A stretch of DNA of 64,000 nt from Streptomyces sp. NBC_00273 (GTDB lineage Bacteria; Actinomycetota; Actinomycetes; Streptomycetales; Streptomycetaceae): the NCBI RefSeq assembly GCF_036178145.1, contig NZ_CP108067.1, positions 2,356,001 through 2,420,000 of the forward strand, read 5' to 3'. Below the pieces are notes generated by a model. The model made no database searches. It had not been told where the DNA came from and saw nothing but the letters and a program-made list of their open reading frames with translations. Below, one piece after another: positions 32,219 through 39,832 of the stretch. Position numbers and translations under genes: made by a program. Each line of letters begins with the position of its first letter. Position 1 is the stretch's first letter.

Positions 32219-32234
32219 GAACGACCGTGCGTTC
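32219..32234. promoter_or_regulatory. candidate operator of the tetR gene
   Basis: GAACG-ACCGTG-CGTTC (32219-32234) is a perfect 5-bp dyad, 15 bp before ATG 32249. The core ACGACCGTGCGT is similar to the site upstream of the convergent hydrolase gene at 33889-33902 (10 of 14 positions). Confidence 0.5.
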
Positions 32235-32248
32235 GGTAAGATGGTGCT

Positions 32249-32911
32249 ATGGCTGACGGACGCGTGGAACGCGGCAACCAAACGCGGCGGACCGTTCTCG
32301 ACCGGACGATGAGCATCGCTTCCGTGGACGGTCTGGAAGGCCTGTCACTCGGGAAGATCGCCGCGGATCTCGGCCTGAGCAAGAGCGGGGTGTTCGCGCT
32401 CTTCGGCTCCAAGGAGGACCTGCAGCTCGCCACCGTCCGTGCCGCCGTGGACGTGTTCAAGGACGAGGTGGTGCGGCCCGTACACCGGGACCCGGACGGT
32501 CTCGCCAAGGTGTGGCGACTGTGCGAGCGCTGGCTCGACTACTCCGGACGCCGGGTCTTCCCCGGCGGATGCTTCTTCTACTCCGTCTCCGCGGAGTTCG
32601 ACGCCCGCCCCGGCCCGGTACGGGACGAGATCGCCAAGGCACGGTCCGACTGGACGCGTTACGTCGAGCGGCTGCTGGACGAGGCCCGCCTGACGGGCGG
32701 GTTCCGGGACGCCTCGGATACGGACGAGGTCCCGCAGGTCGCCTTCGAGCTGACGGCCCTGATGGAACTGGCCAATGCGCATTCCGTCCTGCACGGCGAC
32801 CCACTGGCGTACGAGCGGGCCGGCCGGGGGATCCTCCGCCGGCTGCGCGCGGTGGCGGCCGCTCCGGACGAACTCCCGGAACGACCGCCTGCGTTCAGCT
32901 CGCCTTCCTGA
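32249..32911 (+). CDS. TetR-family transcriptional regulator
   Basis: A 220-residue TetR-type repressor. The DNA-binding domain reads LSLGKIAADLGLSKSGVFAL then FGSKEDLQLATV. The C-terminal domain belongs to the group with GCFFYSVSAEFDARPGPVRD (TetR C-terminal 16-like, found beside alpha/beta-hydrolases and reductases). ATG 32249 is chosen. Only 9 bp separate its stop from that of the convergent hydrolase gene. Shared operator-like motifs before both genes suggest it controls itself and the hydrolase. The nearby IS110 element may add or disturb a promoter. Confidence 0.88.
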   Translation: MADGRVERGNQTRRTVLDRTMSIASVDGLEGLSLGKIAADLGLSKSGVFALFGSKEDLQLATVRAAVDVFKDEVVRPVHRDPDGLAKVWRLCERWLDYSGRRVFPGGCFFYSVSAEFDARPGPVRDEIAKARSDWTRYVERLLDEARLTGGFRDASDTDEVPQVAFELTALMELANAHSVLHGDPLAYERAGRGILRRLRAVAAAPDELPERPPAFSSPS

Positions 32912-32920
32912 CCCTGCTCC

Positions 32921-33820
32921 TCACATGCGTCGCACGGTCGCGGGTGCGGTCGCGAGCGCGGGCTCGCGCTCAGGTTCGGACAGTGCGAAGTCGACCGCCG
33001 TCGCGATGACGTCGGGATCGGCCAGGATGCGGCGGTGGCCGAGGCCCGAGGTCTCGACCAGGCGGGCCTGCGGGCCGTAGGCGGCGGCGATCACGCGGGA
33101 CTGGGCTGGATCGATCACGTCGTCCTGGGTGTCGTGGACGAGGAGGATCGGCGCCCGCATGCCGGGAAAGGGACGGCGGGCGTCGAGGCGCTGCCAGACC
33201 TCGAGGTCGCCGGGGAAGAGGCGGCGCTCGACATGGGTGCGCAGGGCGCGCCCGACTCCCTCGCCGAGGTTCAGCCCGGCCCGGAAGCGCTCCACGAGGT
33301 AGTCGAACTGGGCCACTCCCCCGATGCCGACCACGCGATCGACCCGTATGCCGTCGTGCAGCATGGAGAAGGTGGCGAGCACCCCGAAGGAGTGGGCCAC
33401 CACGGCCGAGAAGTCGCCGTGCTCCGCGTGCAATCGGCCGATGATGGCGCGGTAGTCGAGGATCGTGGAGGCCCGGCCGTCCGACTCGCCGTGCCCCGGC
33501 GCGTCGAAGGCGATCACGGTACGCCCCTGGGCGCGCAGGGCCTCGACGAAGCCGGCGAGCCGCGAGGCGCGCGAGGACCAGCCGTGCACGATCAGCACGG
33601 GCCGGTCCCCGTCTCCCCAGCGGTAAGTGGTCACGGCCGTGCCGTGCACGACCATTCGCCCGCGCTCCGCCCGCGCCATCACCTCGGCCTCCTCGGGCCG
33701 CAATCGCGCGCGTCCGAGGGGCCGAACGAAGAGCGCGAAGGCCCGGGGCCCGGCCAGTCCCGGGGCGAGCCGGGCGGTGATGTTGAGGGTGGTGCTCAGG
33801 AGTGAAGCCATGGGGTTCAT
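32921..33820 (-). CDS. alpha/beta-fold hydrolase
   Basis: A 299-residue serine hydrolase. The oxyanion segment is PVLIVHGWSSRASRLAG, the lid-proximal motif is AFDAPGHGESDG, the nucleophile elbow is VAHSFGVLAT (Ser), the acid is in HDTQDDVIDP, and the histidine is in SGLGHRRIL. Twenty-five N-terminal residues are hydrophobic and may associate with membrane. ATG 33820 (MNPMASLL) follows GGAG; ATG 33811 is an alternative. It is convergent with tetR. Substrate unknown; esterase or lipase-like activity is likely. Confidence 0.88.
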   Translation of the reverse strand: MNPMASLLSTTLNITARLAPGLAGPRAFALFVRPLGRARLRPEEAEVMARAERGRMVVHGTAVTTYRWGDGDRPVLIVHGWSSRASRLAGFVEALRAQGRTVIAFDAPGHGESDGRASTILDYRAIIGRLHAEHGDFSAVVAHSFGVLATFSMLHDGIRVDRVVGIGGVAQFDYLVERFRAGLNLGEGVGRALRTHVERRLFPGDLEVWQRLDARRPFPGMRAPILLVHDTQDDVIDPAQSRVIAAAYGPQARLVETSGLGHRRILADPDVIATAVDFALSEPEREPALATAPATVRRM

Positions 33821-33888
33821 GTGCGGGTTCTCCGGAATTCTCCTCAGGGCAGCCAGATGCCGATGGCGAGCCAATGGGGAGATATTAG

Positions 33889-33902
33889 CACGATCGTTCG
33901 TG
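33889..33902. promoter_or_regulatory. candidate TetR operator of the hydrolase gene
   Basis: CACGA-TCGT-TCGTG (33889-33902) is a perfect 5-bp dyad with a 4-base spacer, 69 bp upstream of the hydrolase start at 33820. It shares ACGA-CGT-CGT positions with the site before tetR. The surrounding sequence is the most AT-rich of the gap. Confidence 0.5.
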
Positions 33903-33970
33903 TTGTTTTATGCGCAAGCGCATGCGCGACCACCACTGGCCTATTGTCCCGTCTCGTCCGATCGAGGCGT

Positions 33971-34007
33971 CTAGTGCTGTGACCGAGAAGGTTCAACGGG
34001 TTCGCGC
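33971..34007 (+). repeat. dispersed 33-bp motif, copy A
   Basis: CTAGTGCTGTGACCGAGAAG followed by GTTCAACGGGTT. It matches copies at 34783-34815 (inverted), 34832-34867 and 59884-59915. The consensus begins CTAGTGCTGTGACCG and ends GGTTCACCGGGTT. It sits between the hydrolase promoter and the gene at 34069. Confidence 0.75.
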
Positions 34008-34068
34008 CGACGCCCGCCGGCTTGGTCGGGCGGTCCGGGGTGTCGGATGGCGTGACTACGATGCCAGC

Positions 34069-34644
34069 ATGGGCTACACCACGACGTTCACCGGTCGGAT
34101 CGCCGTCGAGCCGCCACTCAACGAGCAGGAGATCGCCTACCTGCGAAGGTTCGCCGGCACCCGGCGCATGGACCGTGGCAACGGCCCCTACTACGTCGAC
34201 GGCACTGGCCACGCGGGACAGGGCCGCGACGCGGACATTCGCGAGTTCGGCAAGCCCCCGGCGGGCCAGCCCGGCTTGTGGTGCGAGTGGGAGCCCACGG
34301 ATGACGGGGCAGCGATCGAATGGAACCGACACGAGAAGTTCCACGACTCATCCGAGTGGATGGCCTATCTGGTCGGCCACTTCCTGAAGCCTGGCGCTCA
34401 TGCCCAAGGCCAGCCCGGGTTCGAGAACTTCACCTTCGACCACGTGCTCAACGGTGTGATCGACGCGCAGGGCGAGGAGTCCTGGGATACCTGGCAGCTG
34501 ATGGTGCGTGAGAACGAGGTGTCCGTGTCTGGGCCCGTGGAGCCCGAGACGGCGTGGCTCTGTGGGGGCTGCGTCGCGCTGATCGCTGATGAGGACACCA
34601 TCTGTTGCCCAGGGTCGGAGCCGATGCTGGCGTACGCCGAGTAG
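34069..34644 (+). CDS. hypothetical protein (streptomycete type)
   Basis: A 191-residue soluble protein, MGYTTTFTGRIAVEPPLNEQ at the N-terminus (ATG 34069). It is acidic and aromatic, with PPAGQPGLWCEWEPTDDGAA and EWNRHEKFHDSSEWMAYLV, and a cysteine-bearing end (CGGCVALIADEDTICC). I know proteins of this pattern as uncharacterised Streptomyces proteins. The open frame extends upstream to 33910, but those residues are encoded by the dispersed repeat and are unlikely to be translated. It is bracketed by inverted copies of the 33-bp motif. Function unknown. Confidence 0.75.
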   Translation: MGYTTTFTGRIAVEPPLNEQEIAYLRRFAGTRRMDRGNGPYYVDGTGHAGQGRDADIREFGKPPAGQPGLWCEWEPTDDGAAIEWNRHEKFHDSSEWMAYLVGHFLKPGAHAQGQPGFENFTFDHVLNGVIDAQGEESWDTWQLMVRENEVSVSGPVEPETAWLCGGCVALIADEDTICCPGSEPMLAYAE

Positions 34645-34782
34645 GTTGCTCGCGCCGACGGCGGCGGTGCCGGCCGATTGGGCCGGCGGGCCGCTGCGGC
34701 GCGGGTTCGGCTCGCACATTCGTCGATGCCCGGACGGACCTGTCTCCCGCATCCGCCTTACCCAGAGGGACAGCCAGCGCAC

Positions 34783-34815
34783 TCAACCGGTGAACCTTTC
34801 CGGTCATAGCATTAG
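34783..34815 (-). repeat. dispersed 33-bp motif, copy B (inverted)
   Basis: On the minus strand it reads CTAATGCTATGACCGGAAAG then GTTCACCGGTT. It matches copy A at about 25 of 29 core positions. Its inverted orientation means copies A and B flank the gene at 34069-34644. Confidence 0.7.
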
Positions 34816-34831
34816 CCAGCGAGCCCTGATC

Positions 34832-34867
34832 CCAGTGCTGTGCCCGAGAGGGTCCACCGGGTTGGTG
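34832..34867 (+). repeat. dispersed 33-bp motif, copy C
   Basis: CCAGTGCTGTGCCCGAGAGG then GTCCACCGGGTTGGTGCG. It lies 17 bases after copy B and points the opposite way. The gap 34645-34902 holds no gene. Confidence 0.65.
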
Positions 34868-34902
34868 CGGCGTCTTGCGCTGATGGCCGATGCGTGATGC
34901 CG

Positions 34903-35334
34903 CTACTTCTGGAAGCGGGAGACGAAGCGGCGCTGCCAGGGGGTCTCTACGGCGCGCGGAGCGTAGTGCTCCCGGACGTAGGCCACGGCCTCACCATTGG
35001 GTACCCCGTCAAGCACGGCAAGGCAGGCCAGGGCGGTGCCGGTCCGGCCGTGTCCGCCGGCGCAGGCGATCTCGACGCGCTCGGCCTCGGCGCGTGTCCA
35101 TGCCTCGCGCAGCGCGTCGGCGGTTGTGCCGCGGTCGGACGGCAGCCAGAAGTCGGGCCAGCGGAGCCAGCGGTTTTCCCAGGTGACCGGCGGTGGCCGG
35201 TGGCCCAGCAGGTAGAGCGCGAAGGCGGGCTGTGGGCCTTGCGGGAGTGGCCGACGCAGTCCCCGGCCGCGGACCAGCCGGCCTGAGGGAAGTCGCAGCA
35301 CACCCGCCAGCGTGGGTTCCCATGTGGCGGTCAC
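34903..35334 (-). CDS. protein-tyrosine phosphatase-like protein
   Basis: A 143-residue cysteine phosphatase. The P-loop is CAGGHGRTG (Cys91, Arg97), matching C-x5-R-T/S. The upstream general-acid candidate is Asp61 in RWPDFWLP, so the dual-specificity/tyrosine phosphatase layout is complete. The N-terminus (AGVLRLPSGRLVRGRGLRRP) is basic. ATG 35334 is chosen. It is transcribed alone, after copy C of the dispersed repeat. The likely substrate class is phosphotyrosine or phosphoinositide-like; the target protein is unknown. Confidence 0.85.
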   Translation of the reverse strand: MTATWEPTLAGVLRLPSGRLVRGRGLRRPLPQGPQPAFALYLLGHRPPPVTWENRWLRWPDFWLPSDRGTTADALREAWTRAEAERVEIACAGGHGRTGTALACLAVLDGVPNGEAVAYVREHYAPRAVETPWQRRFVSRFQK

Positions 35335-35841
35335 GGTGCGAGCGTAGCCCCCGTTCGGTTGACGGTCAGGCGGCTGTCATCTGCCTGCCACCCCAGCGGA
35401 GGTCTTTCGCGCCGCTCACGAATGTGCGGTGGCTGTCGCGATACCGGTATCTGCGGTGCGTGCGCCGCCCGCCGGCAGAGCGACCCCGGGAGGTCTTCGC
35501 TCAGCCGGGCCCGCTACTGCCCGGGGCCGGTGCAGCTGGGGGCCGGATCGTCACGCTGCCCTCCTACGTCCGGCGGCCGGCCCGACAACGTCAAGAGGGC
35601 ATTGACCGATGCCGGCGCAGGCCACGATCGCCATGGGCCCGGGCCCGGGCCCCGCCAGGCTCACCCCGCCCGCGGCCGGCGGCCGCTCCACATCCCCTTG
35701 TAGGGCGAGGCATTAGAGGAGGAGGGACTGACATTCCGCGCCCGACGCCGAGCCTCCAGCTGGCAGACGGCCATTGCCGGCACGCTCGCCTAACCAGCCG
35801 CTGCGGCAACTTCAGCCGCCTACCCGGCCCAGCCGGACCGT
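35335..35841. other. 507-bp intergenic region, no clear gene
   Basis: No gene could be supported. Short stretches near 35540-35700 keep a coding-like base pattern (for example a 31-codon frame from ATG 35610 to TAG 35703), and GGGCCCGGGCCCGGGCCCC near 35636 is self-complementary. It may be a decayed gene or a long leader of the convergent pair's upstream neighbour. Confidence 0.4.
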
Positions 35842-36615
35842 TCAGTAATGGAAGCCCCTGCCGTATTCAGCGCGGCTCATCGTGAAGTCGGCCGGGCGTT
35901 CTCGCCGCAGGTACTCATAGCGGGAACTGAAGATGTCCATGGCCTCGTGGATCGAGCAGCCGAGGTGGTCGCGGAACCGCTCCATGCCCTGCATGGTCAG
36001 GCCACTGAGGATCTCATCGTCCGCGAAGGCGAGAGGGCCGGCCGCCCAAGGAGCGGAGCCAGGATCCGAGCCGGGCCAATGGGTCAAAGTGGCGAGCAAG
36101 CGGCCTTCCGAGAGGGCCACCGCCACATACCTCCCGCGGGCCGCCGCCTCCGTGAAAGCCGCGGCTGCCGTGTGGTCCAGGAGGAAGACGAAGTGCTGGG
36201 CAATCCGCCGCCTCCACTCATCGAGCTCCCCGTCGGCATCCAGCCTGAGGTTGGACTTGAAGGCCGCGTCGACGAAGACCGAGACGAGCACTCCGAGGAA
36301 GTCGGCCTCCAACAAGCCGTCCGCGTGGTCAATCAGGATCGCGAGGTCGTGGTTCCCGTGGCCGGGACCGTGCCAGTCCTGGAGGCAGTCCACCAGCGCC
36401 ATCCAGTTGTGGCCGAAGTAGCCGACGAACGACAGCTCCCGGGCGAAGGTGCGGAAGACAGACGCGGCATCCCGCATTTCACGACCGTCCAGCCGCAACA
36501 CCAGACCGTTCCGCTGCACGAGCGCGGCAGTCTCCGACGCCAGCCAGGGGTCATCCGGCGAGGTGAACACGACCCACGGAGAGCGGCGTTCCGTCAGGGT
36601 GGGCTGCGGCTTCAT
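35842..36615 (-). CDS. barstar-family-like protein
   Basis: A 257-residue protein. The first 110 residues look like the barnase-inhibitor (barstar) fold: GLVLRLDGREMRDAASVFRT, then FARELSFVGYFGHNWMALVD and CLQDW, which covers the typical F/YFGxNWDAL motif. A C-terminal part of about 140 residues follows (AEYGRGFHY at the end). ATG 36615 is chosen; the frame is open upstream to 36765 but without family match. No barnase-type RNase gene is nearby, so it may inhibit or sense another protein. Confidence 0.75.
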   Translation of the reverse strand: MKPQPTLTERRSPWVVFTSPDDPWLASETAALVQRNGLVLRLDGREMRDAASVFRTFARELSFVGYFGHNWMALVDCLQDWHGPGHGNHDLAILIDHADGLLEADFLGVLVSVFVDAAFKSNLRLDADGELDEWRRRIAQHFVFLLDHTAAAAFTEAAARGRYVAVALSEGRLLATLTHWPGSDPGSAPWAAGPLAFADDEILSGLTMQGMERFRDHLGCSIHEAMDIFSSRYEYLRRERPADFTMSRAEYGRGFHY

Positions 36616-36951
36616 GGGCGAGATCCTTGCACGGCACTTGCTCAGCGCCCGAGCAATTGACTGCATGCAGGTCGTTGCCAACGAAAGCGTCTTCGACGAG
36701 AACGGACACCCGTCACCCGAGCCAGCCGTCGCCCTCGTGCTTCGGGCGCCATCAGTCCGCGACAACTGGGCGACGTGATCTCACCCTTCCGCCCCGCCAC
36801 CCGCCCCCAACTCCGCACATCCGCACGGGCGGCCGACAACTGCTCCACCGCCGTCGCACCAGCTTCCACGGGCCGGAATCCGCTGGCGACGACCACCCTG
36901 TTCACGCCGCCCGGCGGGGCGAACGGCACCGGCACCTGGGCCAGGCCCTCC
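36616..36951. other. intergenic region, no clear gene
   Basis: The region between the barstar-like start (36615) and the hairpin at 36952 contains no frame with convincing protein character, although several frames are open because of GC bias. Nothing further was recognised. Confidence 0.4.
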
Positions 36952-36969
36952 CCGAGCCCACGGGCTCGG
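36952..36969. terminator. hairpin after the lipoprotein gene
   Basis: CCGAGCCC (36952-36959) and GGGCTCGG (36962-36969) form a perfect 8-bp stem with a 2-base loop, 53 bp beyond the lipoprotein stop codon at 37022. The tight loop could alternatively make it a palindromic protein site. Confidence 0.5.
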
Positions 36970-37021
36970 CCCACTGGGTCCATCGACACGGCCCCGCCCA
37001 ACGAGAGGCACGGACGGCGGG

Positions 37022-37498
37022 TCACTTCGACGTCCGGTCTGCCTGCGGCGCCGGCTCGAGGCGGAGGAGTTCCTTGGTGGAACAACTCGAGTCGGGATCT
37101 ACCACCAGGCAAAGGTTGAGTCCTTGCCCGTCCCGCCGGACCTCGGCCGACAAGAGGCACGTGCCTTGCGTGTCATCGGTGGCCAAGGAGACGGTGTCGC
37201 CGCTGGTGAAAGCGTCGTCGGCGTAGGAGGAGCCGTCCTCGGTCGGACTGAAGAAGCTCCAGCGCCCGGCTGCCGCTCCAGGGCACGAAAAGCCTCCGAA
37301 CACCGCGCTGTTAAGACCTTCCCACGCCATGCTGCGGTCGGCGCCCAGGCGAAGACGCTCGCCACCTGCGTTGCTCCACTCCCCCGCGAGCACAGACTGA
37401 TCAACACGGGCCGCCCCTCCGCCCGCAGGGGCACAAGCAACGCCGACCCATGCCAATGCGGCGATCAGGACCGACCACCGCCCCACTGAAGCGTTCAT
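37022..37498 (-). CDS. secreted lipoprotein, hypothetical
   Basis: A 158-residue lipoprotein. The signal peptide is MNASVGRWSVLIAALAWV with lipobox VGVAC, so the mature chain starts at that cysteine and is followed by the flexible linker APAGGG. The mature domain has GEWSNAGGERLRLGADRSMA and further beta-like segments with paired cysteines, like a lipocalin-like or beta-barrel domain that Streptomyces often secretes. ATG 37498 sits 6 bases after GTGGGG; ATG 37504 is almost equally good. No enzyme motif. Function unknown. Confidence 0.75.
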   Translation of the reverse strand: MNASVGRWSVLIAALAWVGVACAPAGGGAARVDQSVLAGEWSNAGGERLRLGADRSMAWEGLNSAVFGGFSCPGAAAGRWSFFSPTEDGSSYADDAFTSGDTVSLATDDTQGTCLLSAEVRRDGQGLNLCLVVDPDSSCSTKELLRLEPAPQADRTSK

Positions 37499-37613
37499 CC
37501 GCATCCCCACCCCACAGTAGATTGAACACGTTCAGAATAGCGGGTATCCGGGAACCTTCACGGCGGGATGCGGCCGTCACGGAGCGCCGAACGCTCCCGT
37601 TCGTTCGTCCTGC

Positions 37614-37661
37614 ATCGTTGCCGGAAGCCGCAGTGTTGCAGAGCAACACTCCGGCAACGAT
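37614..37661. other. two-tier perfect hairpin in a divergent intergenic region
   Basis: An outer 11-bp stem (ATCGTTGCCGG, 37614-37624, with 37651-37661) and an inner 8-bp stem (AGTGTTGC, 37632-37639, with 37643-37650) share an AGA loop and one 7-base bulge (AAGCCGC). All pairs are perfect. It lies 115 bp upstream of the lipoprotein start and 200 bp upstream of the gene at 37864, in a 365-bp gap with no gene seen. Could be a structured RNA, terminator or mobile-element remnant. Confidence 0.75.
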
Positions 37662-37863
37662 CAACGCGGGTAGGTCTTGACCAGTGGGGATGGACCGTCA
37701 GCAGGCGATCAAGCCGGCGCAACGGGAGTCGCTGTCGCTCCTGTTTCCCCATCACGTACTGCAACGTTCGTCGGGTCGTCCATGCTGGTTCTCCCTCCCG
37801 CAATCCGCCGGATGGACGCCAACTCCCGTTACATGGAACGGGTTGCACGAATGGAGAATCACG

Positions 37864-38079
37864 ATGGACCGTCCTCTGCTGTCGCTGAGGTCGACCCTGG
37901 TGCTTCTGCTCGCCCTGCTCGCCGGCACGGTGGCGGGCGGGCTGACAGCCGTCACGGGGGAAGGCGCTGCGCGCAGCCTCCTCGTGGGCATCGCCGTGGT
38001 GGGCCTGGCCGTGCCCTTCTTCAACCACCTCATCGATACCGACGGCCGCGGGACGGCCAAGGAACAGAACCATGGGTGA
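37864..38079 (+). CDS. small two-helix membrane protein
   Basis: A 71-residue protein starting MDRPLLSLRSTLVLLLALLA at ATG 37864, preceded by GAGAATC. Two hydrophobic helices (STLVLLLALLAGTVAGGL and SLLVGIAVVGLAVPFF) flank a short polar turn, and the cytoplasmic tail is polar. Its end overlaps the next gene by 8 bases (ATG 38072 in the last codons), so the two are translationally coupled. It could anchor or regulate the HTH-receiver protein that follows. No family recognised. Confidence 0.7.
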   Translation: MDRPLLSLRSTLVLLLALLAGTVAGGLTAVTGEGAARSLLVGIAVVGLAVPFFNHLIDTDGRGTAKEQNHG

Positions 38080-39148
38080 GTTGCGGCCCCTGGGAGACGA
38101 CCTCAACGATGCCTCCCGTGCACTCGCGGAGGCGCTGCGGGAATTGTTCGAAGGTCTAGGAGTGTCCGTACGCCGGTACGCGGCGCGGCGCCAGCGGGAC
38201 CCGGGGACGTTCTCGCGCTATCTGAACGGAACCCGGTTACCTCCGTGGCAGGTGATCAGCGACCTCTTCGCCGATGTGGCCGAGCACCGTGGAACCGCGG
38301 TCACCACGGAGGCCATCGAGTTCGTGCGGGGCCTGTACGGGTCAGCCGTGGACGCTTCCTCCTCCCCCAAGCACGCGGTGGAGATCTTGGAGCAGCAGCT
38401 GGCCGATGCCGACCGGGTTTCCCGGCGGTCCAGCGTCCGCGGGGACGTCCTGGGCGATGCGCTCCTGGACCGGACGGAACGCATCGCGGACCTGGAGACG
38501 CGGCTCAACCAGCTGGAGGCGGACCGGATCGCCGAGCAGCGGCGGGCGGACGAGCTCGCCGCCGCCTACCCCGACATCTCCGGACTCCTCCATGAACGCA
38601 ACACGCTCCAGATCGAAATCGAGCGGCTCGGAGCGGACCTCAGGCAGGCACAGGCCCAGCGTGCCGCCGCGGAAGACCGCTGCCACCTCCTCGAACGCCA
38701 GCTGGAGGCCGTCGAAACGGTCACGGTGGCCGGACCGGCCGCCACCCCACAGGCCATGCCCAAGATCCTCATCGTCGACGATCAGCCGAACAACCTACTC
38801 GCCATGACGGCGGTCCTGGCCACCCTCGACCAGGAACTCGTCACGGTTTCCTCGGGCCGGGAAGCGCTCAAGGCGCTCCTCGACCACGACGATTTCGCGG
38901 TCATCATCATGGATGTGCAGATGCCCGAGATGGACGGCTACGAGACCTGCGCCCACGTGAAGCGCCGGCCGCGGACCCGAGACATCCCCATCATCTTCCT
39001 GACCGCCATGGGCCTGGACTCCGAACACTCCGCCCGCGGGTACGCGGCGGGCGCCGTCGACTACATCAGCAAGCCCTTCGACCCGTGGGCCCTGCGCGCC
39101 AAGGTCGCCGTCTTCACCTCCATCTACCTGGAGCGACACAACCCGTAG
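38072..39148 (+). CDS. XRE-like HTH, coiled coil and C-terminal response-regulator receiver fusion
   Basis: A 358-residue protein in three parts. Residues 10-90 are an XRE-like domain of the Streptomyces type (VSVRRYAARRQRDPGTFSRY). Residues 100-218 are a heptad-like Glu/Arg/Leu coiled coil. Residues 230-350 are a complete receiver domain: acidic pocket Asp236-Asp237, phospho-acceptor Asp281 in IIMDVQMPEMDGYE, Thr311 and Lys334. The effector lies N-terminal to the receiver, the reverse of usual response regulators. No histidine kinase is adjacent. It is coupled with the small membrane protein upstream, which suggests signal input at the membrane. Confidence 0.85.
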   Translation: MGELRPLGDDLNDASRALAEALRELFEGLGVSVRRYAARRQRDPGTFSRYLNGTRLPPWQVISDLFADVAEHRGTAVTTEAIEFVRGLYGSAVDASSSPKHAVEILEQQLADADRVSRRSSVRGDVLGDALLDRTERIADLETRLNQLEADRIAEQRRADELAAAYPDISGLLHERNTLQIEIERLGADLRQAQAQRAAAEDRCHLLERQLEAVETVTVAGPAATPQAMPKILIVDDQPNNLLAMTAVLATLDQELVTVSSGREALKALLDHDDFAVIIMDVQMPEMDGYETCAHVKRRPRTRDIPIIFLTAMGLDSEHSARGYAAGAVDYISKPFDPWALRAKVAVFTSIYLERHNP

Positions 39149-39270
39149 ACGACGCCGCGCGGCCCGCCCGCCGCCGTCGCCTTCCGATGTGACCGGGGTG
39201 CACGAGGCCTCGCGGTCGAAGGCCGGCGGGCGGGCGCCGTCACGCCCGTAGGGTGCGGCCGTGGTTGAGC

Positions 39271-39627
39271 TCAGTCGTCGAGCCCTTCGACGACCTTGCG
39301 GAGCTCGCGGGCTCCGCGGTGCGACATGGCTCGGATCACGCCGTCGAGTAGGGCACGGGCTTCGAAAGGGTCGCCGCAGCAGTACCCGTGCACGCTGCCG
39401 AACTCGTCGTCGTGCCAGAGCTCGCGCTCGGGGCGATGAACGTAGTCCTTCCACAGGCGCAATGCCGTGCCGATGTCCCCCGGCTGGAGGTAGTTGCGCG
39501 TGCGTTCGAGGCGAACGATCTCGGAGAGCGCCCGCGGGGAGAGACGGTCGATGGCCGGCCTCGAGCTGTGTGGCCGGCGCCGGTCCGGGATGCCGGCACG
39601 GATGCGTCCTGGCCGTCTACGCGGCAT
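39271..39627 (-). CDS. hypothetical protein
   Basis: A 118-residue basic-start protein. After an Arg-rich N-terminus it reads LSPRALSEIVRLERTRNYLQ, GTALRLWKDYVHRPERELWH and CCGDPFEARALLDGVIRAMS, a compact helical protein with a Cys-Cys pair. Coding bias is strong. I recall similar uncharacterised Streptomyces proteins. ATG 39627 is assumed; a start nearer residue 26 is possible because the first part is low complexity. Function unknown. Confidence 0.65.
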   Translation of the reverse strand: MPRRRPGRIRAGIPDRRRPHSSRPAIDRLSPRALSEIVRLERTRNYLQPGDIGTALRLWKDYVHRPERELWHDDEFGSVHGYCCGDPFEARALLDGVIRAMSHRGARELRKVVEGLDD

Positions 39628-39832
39628 GGACCTTTCGGTTGGTCGTCATGCCGTACATGCTGCCAGAGCCGCGCACGGTGTTTCGAACGGATTCGGCGGG
39701 CCTGGTCGAACCGACCGCCGCCCTACTGGGCGTCGGCGGGCCGGTGGTCTCGCCAGTGGACCTGCCCCTGCGCCCCGAGCACCGTCGTGGGATCGGGGCG
39801 CGCCCCGGTGGGCGAGGGGATGCTCCACGCTC

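Noticed and set aside
33910..34068. 53-residue upstream extension of the gene at 34069
   Set aside because: The extra residues are encoded by the dispersed 33-bp repeat and have no protein character; ATG 34069 starts the recognisable part.
35359..35703. 114-codon frame in the 35.3-35.8 kb gap
   Set aside because: Composition is Arg/Ser/Pro-rich with no domain and no ribosome site; only short parts show coding bias.
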